Shown here: one piece after another, positions 58,806 to 64,000 of the stretch | How positions within the stretch are numbered: position 1 is the first letter of the stretch | Layout of the letters: each line of letters begins with the position of its first letter | Source of the DNA: Ramlibacter lithotrophicus | GTDB lineage: Bacteria; Pseudomonadota; Gammaproteobacteria; Burkholderiales; Burkholderiaceae_C | NCBI RefSeq assembly: GCF_012184415.1 | Contig: NZ_VTOX01000002.1 | Location: 1-64,000, forward strand | Length of the DNA stretch: 64,000 nucleotides | Direction: 5' to 3' | Program-made: the position numbers and the translations under genes | Notes under the pieces: model-generated | The model's input: the letters and a program-made list of their open reading frames with translations, nothing else | What the model was told of the DNA's origin: nothing | Database searches by the model: none

Positions 58806-60160
58806 CAGGCGCTGCCGGTGAAGGTGCCGATGACCCGTGCGAGGTCGCGCGCCGTCATGCCCCCGCTGCCGGGGACGACGTTGCCGGGCGGCCAGGCCGA
58901 CAACCGGGCGAGCGCCGCCGCGAAGTGGCGGCGGCTGGCGGCCGGCCGGCCTTGCCGCGCGGCGATGCTGCCCAGCCCGAAATGGGCGAGCACATGGTCC
59001 GGCGCCAGGTACAAGGTGCGCTGCAAGGCTGCGGCCGCTTCGTCGTCGGCGCCCCGCTCGGACAGGATGCACGCCAGCAGGTACGGCTGTTCCGGGTCGA
59101 GCTTGTCCTGCTGCATCGCCAGGCGGCACGCCGTCTCGCGCTCTGGTCCCGCTCCCGCTTCCGGCCCGCCGGTCGCGGGCGCCGCGGCTGGCGGCACCTG
59201 CGCCGCCGCTGCGCGCTGAGGCGCGAGCCGCGTCGCGGGCACCTCGGACGTCGCTCGCTCCCCCCTGGGCCGCGCCTTGCCCGCCGCGGGGGGCACTGCG
59301 CACGAGGGCAGGGCCGGCGCGGCCGCGTGCCGCAGCGCGACCAGGCCGCGCGAGATCGTCACCGTCATCCCCGCTACGCCGCCCGCCGGAATCTCCACCG
59401 GGTTGGTCACCAGCCAGCCGCCGCCCGCGACGGCGTCGCACAGCCGGCGCAGCACGGCAGGACGCCGGTGCGGCGCAAAGTACATCAGCACGTTGCGGCA
59501 GACGACCAGGTCCATCGATCCGGCACAAGCCGGAACGCCACCGGACGCGACGAGGTTGAACGGCTCGAAGCGGACCAGGCGCCGGATGTCCGCGTGCACC
59601 TCGTGCCGCCCGCCGGGGCGCGGCAGCAGGTACGGGGCGGCCGACTCGGGCACGCCGCCGCGCAAGGACCATGGGCCGTAGCTGCCGGCACGCGCGCGCT
59701 CCAGCGCCGCGGCGCTGAGGTCCGTGCCGAGGATCGAGACGTTCCACTCGCGCCACTCCGGCAGGAGGCTCGCGACCAGCATCGCCAGCGAATAAGGCTC
59801 CTCGCCGGTCGCGCATCCCGCACTCCACAACCGCAGCTGGCGCGTCGTGCCGCGCCGCGACTCGATCAGCGGCACGAGCACGTTCTCGGCCAGTTGCGCG
59901 AAGAGCGGTGGATCCCGGAAGAAATAGGTTTCGCGGATGCCCAGGCAATCCGCCAGGACCTCGCGGCCGTCCGCATCGGGGCTGCCGTGCAGCAGCCACT
60001 GCGCGCACGCGCGCGCGTCGGGCAGGCCGAGGCGCGCCGCCGCGGCGCCGAGCCCGCGCTGCAGGTCGCGCCACTGCGCCGCCGGGAAGTGCAGGCCGAT
60101 TTCGCCCTCGATCCAGCGGCTGGCGGCGTCCCACACGCCGCGCTCGGTCGCATCAAGCAT
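58805..60160 (-). CDS. CheR methyltransferase with C-terminal TPR-like region (WspC-like)
   Basis: 451-residue SAM-dependent receptor methyltransferase. CheR region: LGIRETYFFRDPPLFAQL, LRLWSAGCATGEEPYSLAMLV (SAM-binding), ILGTDLSAAALERAR, and VVCRNVLMYFAPHRRPAVLRRL. A Pro/Ala-rich linker (about 285-345) leads to a TPR-like end: CRLAMQQDKLDPEQPYLLACILSERG, AAAALQRTLYLAPDHVLAHFGLGSIA. The TPR extension is the mark of WspC. Overlaps the first cheW gene by eight bases. Confidence 0.92.
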   Translation of the reverse strand: MLDATERGVWDAASRWIEGEIGLHFPAAQWRDLQRGLGAAAARLGLPDARACAQWLLHGSPDADGREVLADCLGIRETYFFRDPPLFAQLAENVLVPLIESRRGTTRQLRLWSAGCATGEEPYSLAMLVASLLPEWREWNVSILGTDLSAAALERARAGSYGPWSLRGGVPESAAPYLLPRPGGRHEVHADIRRLVRFEPFNLVASGGVPACAGSMDLVVCRNVLMYFAPHRRPAVLRRLCDAVAGGGWLVTNPVEIPAGGVAGMTVTISRGLVALRHAAAPALPSCAVPPAAGKARPRGERATSEVPATRLAPQRAAAAQVPPAAAPATGGPEAGAGPERETACRLAMQQDKLDPEQPYLLACILSERGADDEAAAALQRTLYLAPDHVLAHFGLGSIAARQGRPAASRRHFAAALARLSAWPPGNVVPGSGGMTARDLARVIGTFTGSA

Positions 60161-60590
60161 GTTGCTGCAGGAGGATGGCGCGCTCCAGCGCGAGGAGCCG
60201 CCCGAGGTCGTGGACGATCAGCATGCCGTCCCCGGTCCTGGCGACGCCTCGCATGCCGCCGGCCTGCAGCGAGAACGACGGCACCGCCTCGGCCGCTTCC
60301 GCCTCGGCGACGCCGAACACTTCGTCGGCCAGGAAAGCAAGGCGGGTGGGAGGCTTCGTCAGGACCATGCGGTCCGCAGGGTCCATGGCGCGGGGCGGCA
60401 ACCCGAGCAAGGCGCGCATGTCGTAGACGCGCACCGGCTCGCCCGCGACGTCGACGATGCCCAGCACGCAGCGCGGGGCGCCGGCCACCGGCACGACGGC
60501 GACGGCCCGCAGGACCCGGTCGATGTCCTGCAACGGAAATGCGACGCGCACCTCGCCGAATCCGATCTGGATGAAACACGCGTCATGCAT
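60153..60590 (-). CDS. CheW-like adaptor 1
   Basis: 145-residue CheW fold: CFIQIGFGEVRVAFPLQDIDRVLRAV, CVLGIVDVAGEPVRVYDMRALLGLPPR, LAFLADEVFGVAEAE, then a final GMLIVHDLGRLLAL. First gene of the chemosensory operon. ATG 60590 (MHDACF) was chosen because upstream residues are not CheW-like; earlier in-frame starts exist at 60659 and 60713. Its end overlaps cheR by eight bases. Confidence 0.88.
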   Translation of the reverse strand: MHDACFIQIGFGEVRVAFPLQDIDRVLRAVAVVPVAGAPRCVLGIVDVAGEPVRVYDMRALLGLPPRAMDPADRMVLTKPPTRLAFLADEVFGVAEAEAAEAVPSFSLQAGGMRGVARTGDGMLIVHDLGRLLALERAILLQQHA

Positions 60591-60961
60591 CCGATTGCCC
60601 GTCACTGCCTTGGGCCTCCCATTTTTTTGTGGCGGCGATGGTAGCGCGCCAAAACCCATCGCGTCGTCGGCTATGCCGCGCTCGACGCGCGCGACCGCGC
60701 AAACGAGCACCAAACGTGCAATTCGTCACGCCGGCGGCGATGAATTTGAACAAATTGGTTCGCGGGCGCGCGGCAGAAACCTTGCCGGGGACAGGGAAAG
60801 AAGGCACCGCGTGACGGCGTGCGTTCGCGGTCACGGCGGCGCGGGTTAAAGAATTGTCCTAACGGCCCGAAGGCAGGAGTCCTAACCCGGCGCGGCCCCG
60901 CGATGGTCTGATCAATGCCAAGGCACGAACCACCGAACGGCGTGCAAGGAGATTGGTCACC
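60591..60961. promoter_or_regulatory. 371-bp divergent region: che operon and GGDEF-like gene promoters
   Basis: No gene is seen. Contents: an inverted repeat AATTTG-AA-CAAATT (60743-60756) that could be an operator; two direct repeats GTCCTAAC (60856-60863 and 60879-60886); and AAGGAG just before the plus-strand gene. TTAAAGAAT with GCCCGAAG ten bases later (60845-60872) is a poor match to a sigma-28 (FliA) promoter. Promoter positions are not otherwise clear. Confidence 0.45.
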
Positions 60962-61726
60962 ATGAGTCATGTCCTGTCCCGCCATGCCGGCGCACACCAC
61001 GAAGGCGGACGCGCCGCCGGTCGCCGCGCGGGCTGGTCGTCGCTGCGCCGGATCGGCGCCTGGCTCGGCCTGTCGTCCAGGGCCGCGGCCCCGCACGCCG
61101 AGTCGCAGCGCCTGACGGCGATCGACGCCTGCGCCGCCTTCCGCAAGGGCGACGAGTTTCTCCAGCGCTGCCGCGAAGATCGTGTTCCGGTCACGGTGCT
61201 GGTCTTCGAACTGCACGACCTGCCCGAGCTCGAATGCGTGTTCGGCGCAGGCGCCGCACGCCAGGCGATCGTCCAGGCGACGGCGAAGCTCCAGCGCATC
61301 GCCGGCACGCAAGGGATGGTGCTGCGAACCGACCCGACACTGTTCACCCTGCTGCTGCCCGACACCGACAAGGACGACGCGCTCGACATGCTGCGTGGCG
61401 CATTCGGCGAGTCGTGCGCTCTCGAACTCGAAGCAGGCGACGAGGACCTGGTACTGGTCCCCGAGTTCGCACTCCGTATCCTCTCGACCGAGGCGCCGCC
61501 GCTGGTCGACGTGCAACACGGCCTGTGCTGCGACATCCAGCAGGCGCGGGCGAGGGAACAGCAGCGGCGGGAGTACCTGCAGCGCGAACGCGAGTCGCAT
61601 TCACGGCCGATGCCGCTGCCGCGCACGGCGCAGGGACGCCCCGAGCGGGAGTCGCCCCGCGCGGTGCACCCCGAGCAGTATCCGCGCATCCCGATGACCA
61701 TGCCGGTGCCGCTGGGCCGGAGATAG
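60962..61726 (+). CDS. Degenerate GGDEF-like protein, divergent from the Wsp-like operon
   Basis: 254-residue soluble protein. Residues about 55-170 follow the GGDEF fold: TAIDACAAFRKGDEFLQRC, then VPVTVLVFELHDLPELECVFGAGAARQAIVQATAKLQR, MVLRTDPTLFTLLLPDTD. Where the GGDEF motif should stand the residues are TDPTLF, so no diguanylate cyclase activity is expected. The C-terminal 60 residues are Arg/Pro-rich and disordered. Start ATG 60962 has AAGGAG ten bases upstream. Family assignment is by pattern only. Position suggests a role with the chemosensory operon. Confidence 0.6.
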   Translation: MSHVLSRHAGAHHEGGRAAGRRAGWSSLRRIGAWLGLSSRAAAPHAESQRLTAIDACAAFRKGDEFLQRCREDRVPVTVLVFELHDLPELECVFGAGAARQAIVQATAKLQRIAGTQGMVLRTDPTLFTLLLPDTDKDDALDMLRGAFGESCALELEAGDEDLVLVPEFALRILSTEAPPLVDVQHGLCCDIQQARAREQQRREYLQRERESHSRPMPLPRTAQGRPERESPRAVHPEQYPRIPMTMPVPLGRR

Positions 61727-61786
61727 CGGACACGCCGGGCGGCGCCGCCCTGGCGCGCAGGACATCGCCTTGGCGATACTCGGCCC

Positions 61787-62626
61787 ATGCCTGACTTCAT
61801 CCTCGCGCCGGCCGACGCGGTCGATCCGGCCGACCTGCACGCGGCCTTCGTCGCCGCCTTCGCCGATTACCTGCTGGGACCGTTCGAGGTGGCGCTCGCC
61901 CAGTGGCCGGCGTTCCTGGCGCGGCAATGCGTGCACCTGCCGGCCAGCCGCGTCGCGCTGGCCGGCAGCATCGTCCAGGCCTTCGCGCTGACAGCGCCGC
62001 GTCCCGACCAGCACTGCTGGCGGCTCGGGACCATGGGCGCCGTGCCGGCGGCACGCGGGACGGGCGCGGCGCAGGCGCTGCTGGACGACTTCGCCCGGCG
62101 GGCCAGCGCCGCCGGCCAGTTGCATGCGGAGCTGGAATGCTTCGCGCAGAACGAGCGCGGCGTGCGGCTCTATCGCAGCCGCGGCTTCGAAACCATGCAC
62201 GAACTCCACGGCTATCGCGGAACGGCCGGCGGCAACGCGGCCGCGGACGACGCGATCGAAGCGGTGCCGCTGGAGGACGCCTTCGCCTGGCTCGAACGCG
62301 CCGGCCGCGAGTGCGGCGGCCTGCCGCTGCAGGTCACGCCGCCTTCGCTGCGCGCATTGCCGGTCGCGCTGCAGGCATGGCGCCACGGCCGGGCGCAGGT
62401 GATCGCGAGCGACGGCGCCGGCCGGCTCACCGTCCACAGCCTGGTCGACCTCGAGCCGACGCAGGCTTCGGCCGAGCGCCTGGTGGCGCACCTGGCCGGC
62501 CGGTCCGGCGATGGCGCGGTGTTCGTTCCGCAGTTGCAGCGCGAAGATCTCGGCGGCCGCGCGCTGGAGCGCTGCGGGCTGCAGCGACTGCCGTTGCATC
62601 AGTTGCTGATGCGCAAACTGCTGTAG
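61787..62626 (+). CDS. GNAT family N-acetyltransferase
   Basis: 279-residue protein with a GNAT domain in the first 140 residues: FADYLLGPFEVALAQWP, RLGTMGAVPAARGTGAAQALLDDFARRA (acetyl-CoA loop R-G-T-G-A), and NERGVRLYRSRGFETMHELHGYRG. The second half (about 145-279) is another, poorly matching acyltransferase-like region (PLQVTPPSLRALPVALQ). Such tandem layouts occur in the GNAT superfamily. Substrate unknown. Confidence 0.85.
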   Translation: MPDFILAPADAVDPADLHAAFVAAFADYLLGPFEVALAQWPAFLARQCVHLPASRVALAGSIVQAFALTAPRPDQHCWRLGTMGAVPAARGTGAAQALLDDFARRASAAGQLHAELECFAQNERGVRLYRSRGFETMHELHGYRGTAGGNAAADDAIEAVPLEDAFAWLERAGRECGGLPLQVTPPSLRALPVALQAWRHGRAQVIASDGAGRLTVHSLVDLEPTQASAERLVAHLAGRSGDGAVFVPQLQREDLGGRALERCGLQRLPLHQLLMRKLL

Positions 62627-62627
62627 C

Positions 62628-63326
62628 TCACGGCGCGCCGAGCGCCCATTCCGCCGCGGTGACGGCGTGGATCGCCGTCGTGTCGAACAGCGGCACCGGC
62701 GAATCCTGCTGCGTGACCAGCATGGAGATCTCGGTGCAGCCGAGGATCACGCCTTGCGCGCCGCGAGCCACGAGGTCAGCGATCACCCGCCGGTACCCCG
62801 CGCGCGAACGATCGAGCACCTCGCCGCGGCACAGTTCGTCGTAGATCACGCGATGCACCAGTTCGCGGTCGTCCGGCGGCGGCACCAGCACCTGCAGCCC
62901 GTGCCGCTCGCGCAGCCGCCCGGTATAGAAGTCCTGCTCCATCGTGAACCGCGTGCCGAGCAGGCCGACCGTCGCCAGCCGCGCCGTGGCAATGGCCGCG
63001 GCCGTCGGATCGGCGATGTGCAGGAGCGGGATGGCGACCGCGGCCTCGATCGCCGGCGCCACCTTGTGCATGGTGTTCGTGCACACGACCACGCAGTCGG
63101 CCCCCGCGGTCTCGAGCGCCCGCGCCGCCCGCGCGAGCAGGGCGCCTGCCGCCTCCCACTCCCCGGCGTGCTGCAACTGCTCGATCTCGTGGAAGTCAAC
63201 GCTGTACAGGACCAGCCTGGCCGAATGCAGCCCGCCCAGCCGCTGCTTGACGGTCTCGTTGATCTGCCGGTAGTAGGGAACCGTGGATTCCCAGCTCATG
63301 CCGCCGATGAGGCCGATGGTCTTCAA
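62628..63326 (-). CDS. Aspartate/glutamate racemase family protein
   Basis: 232-residue cofactor-independent racemase. TIGLIGGMSWESTVPYYRQINE at the N-terminus, both catalytic Cys in VVVCTNTMHKVAPAI and VILGCTEISML, and IPLLHIADPTAAAI. Start set at TTG 63326, which has GGAG five bases upstream and gives the usual length; the longer frame begins in unrelated sequence. It is convergent with the GNAT gene and divergent from the Bug receptor gene. Confidence 0.9.
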   Translation of the reverse strand: MKTIGLIGGMSWESTVPYYRQINETVKQRLGGLHSARLVLYSVDFHEIEQLQHAGEWEAAGALLARAARALETAGADCVVVCTNTMHKVAPAIEAAVAIPLLHIADPTAAAIATARLATVGLLGTRFTMEQDFYTGRLRERHGLQVLVPPPDDRELVHRVIYDELCRGEVLDRSRAGYRRVIADLVARGAQGVILGCTEISMLVTQQDSPVPLFDTTAIHAVTAAEWALGAP

Positions 63327-63531
63327 GCCGACTCCTGCGCAAGGACGCGTTTCGCGGATGCCGCGACTATAGACCGGCATCCGCGGCGCCCCGCCACGGC
63401 CGCGCATGGTCTGGAAAACCATGCTCTCGCGGCCGCGCCGCGCCGCTTATAGTGCCTCGTGACCTCGCGGTCATCGAACGCTCCGGCGCAGGATTGGCAT
63501 GGCGCCGGACCACCAACAAGAGGACGACACC

Positions 63532-64000
63532 ATGAGACTTCTTCGCTTCGCCCGATTCGCCGGCCTGGCGCTTTCGATTGCCTGCGCCGGGGCCATGGCC
63601 CAGGGCACCGCCGGCGGCGCCTGGCCCGCCAAGCCCATCAAGTGGATCGTGCCGTACCCGCCGGGCGGCATCACCGACAACGCCACCCGAATGGTGCTGC
63701 AGAAGGTGCAGGAGCAGACCGGCTGGACCATCGTCGTGGAGAACAAGCCGGGCGCCAATTCGCTGCTGGGGGCCGATCTGGCCGCCAAGTCCGCGCCCGA
63801 TGGCTCCACCTTCCTGACGGTCATCGCCGCCCATGCTTCCAACGCAACGCTGTACGCGGGCCGCATGCCGTTCGATCCGGTCAGGAGCTTCTCGCCGGTG
63901 TCGCTGGTGGGCGTGGCGCCGCTGATCATGACCGCCACGAACAACCTGCCGGCCAGGGACGTCAAGGAACTGATCGCCTATGCCAAGGCCAATCCGGGCA
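63532..64000 (+). CDS. Bug-family periplasmic binding protein, cut by the right edge
   Basis: First 156 residues of a tripartite tricarboxylate transporter-type receptor; the rest is outside the window. Signal peptide (FAGLALSIACAGAMAQG), then WPAKPIKWIVPYPPGGITDNATRMVLQKV, VVENKPGANSLLGADLAAKSAPDGSTFL and AGRMPFDPVRSFSPVSLVG. The IVPYPPGG and PGANSLLG blocks are diagnostic. ATG 63532 lies after AAGAGGACG. No transporter membrane genes are visible. Confidence 0.93.
   Translation, partial: MRLLRFARFAGLALSIACAGAMAQGTAGGAWPAKPIKWIVPYPPGGITDNATRMVLQKVQEQTGWTIVVENKPGANSLLGADLAAKSAPDGSTFLTVIAAHASNATLYAGRMPFDPVRSFSPVSLVGVAPLIMTATNNLPARDVKELIAYAKANPG

Noticed and set aside
60845-60872. A sigma-28 flagellar promoter
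   Set aside because: The -10 match is poor and the spacer is one base short; kept only as a remark.

Overview
The window is high-GC DNA from a betaproteobacterium, most likely a Burkholderiales member of the Comamonadaceae type. This is inferred from the base composition, two Bug-family (tripartite tricarboxylate transporter type) binding proteins, a LivKHMGF-type ABC transporter, and the general gene style. No rRNA, tRNA or CRISPR array was found. The species cannot be named from the sequence alone.

Left end (1-3.6 kb): an integron. An IntI-type integrase on the plus strand (2472-3428) faces away from an array of three gene cassettes on the minus strand: an HNH endonuclease, an unknown protein, and a small protein with a possible Cys-His-Asp triad. 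attC-like hairpins at 1354-1467, 669-749 and 120-233 separate them. A LexA-type operator (2401-2416) overlaps the predicted integrase promoter, so recombination is probably under SOS control. Beyond the last attC lies a possible insertion-sequence edge.

3.6-22 kb: mostly housekeeping and conserved unknown genes. They include a chemoreceptor with a WxxF tail, a remnant of an enoyl-CoA hydratase gene, DUF192, a hybrid sensor kinase, exonuclease III, a class V aminotransferase, a 2H-phosphoesterase-like gene overlapping a HAD phosphatase gene, a tri-heme c7-type cytochrome, and a stand-alone ClpP-like protease. A large RTX/DUF4214 secreted protein is divergent from a family 5 glycoside hydrolase lipoprotein.

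22-37 kb: a catabolic island around a GntR/HutC regulator. The minus-strand arm runs from a family III CoA-transferase through a CoA-ester lyase, a second CoA-transferase, LivH, LivM, LivG, an HMG-CoA-lyase-like enzyme, the binding protein, LivF, a DehI-family protein and a nitroreductase to a LeuD/LeuC pair. Many of these genes overlap by 4 bp. The plus-strand arm is the regulator and two more CoA-ester lyases. The logic is uptake of an organic acid, CoA transfer, (de)hydration or isomerisation, and aldol-type cleavage. The substrate is not known.

37-51 kb: small conserved genes, TldD/PmbA, a major facilitator transporter, and a VCBS/RTX protein gene broken by one in-frame TGA. A minus-strand group follows: a diaminopropionate-ammonia-lyase-like enzyme, a SnoaL-like protein, a Bug receptor and an AstE-like deacylase.

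51-61 kb: a Wsp-like chemosensory operon on the minus strand: CheW, CheR with a C-terminal TPR-like region, CheW, chemoreceptor, CheA-receiver hybrid, CheB, and a receiver-histidine kinase. It lacks the diguanylate cyclase WspR. CheB has lost its phosphoacceptor aspartate, and a protein that looks like a degenerate GGDEF domain is encoded divergently. The window ends with a GNAT acetyltransferase, an aspartate/glutamate racemase and a second Bug receptor cut by the right edge.
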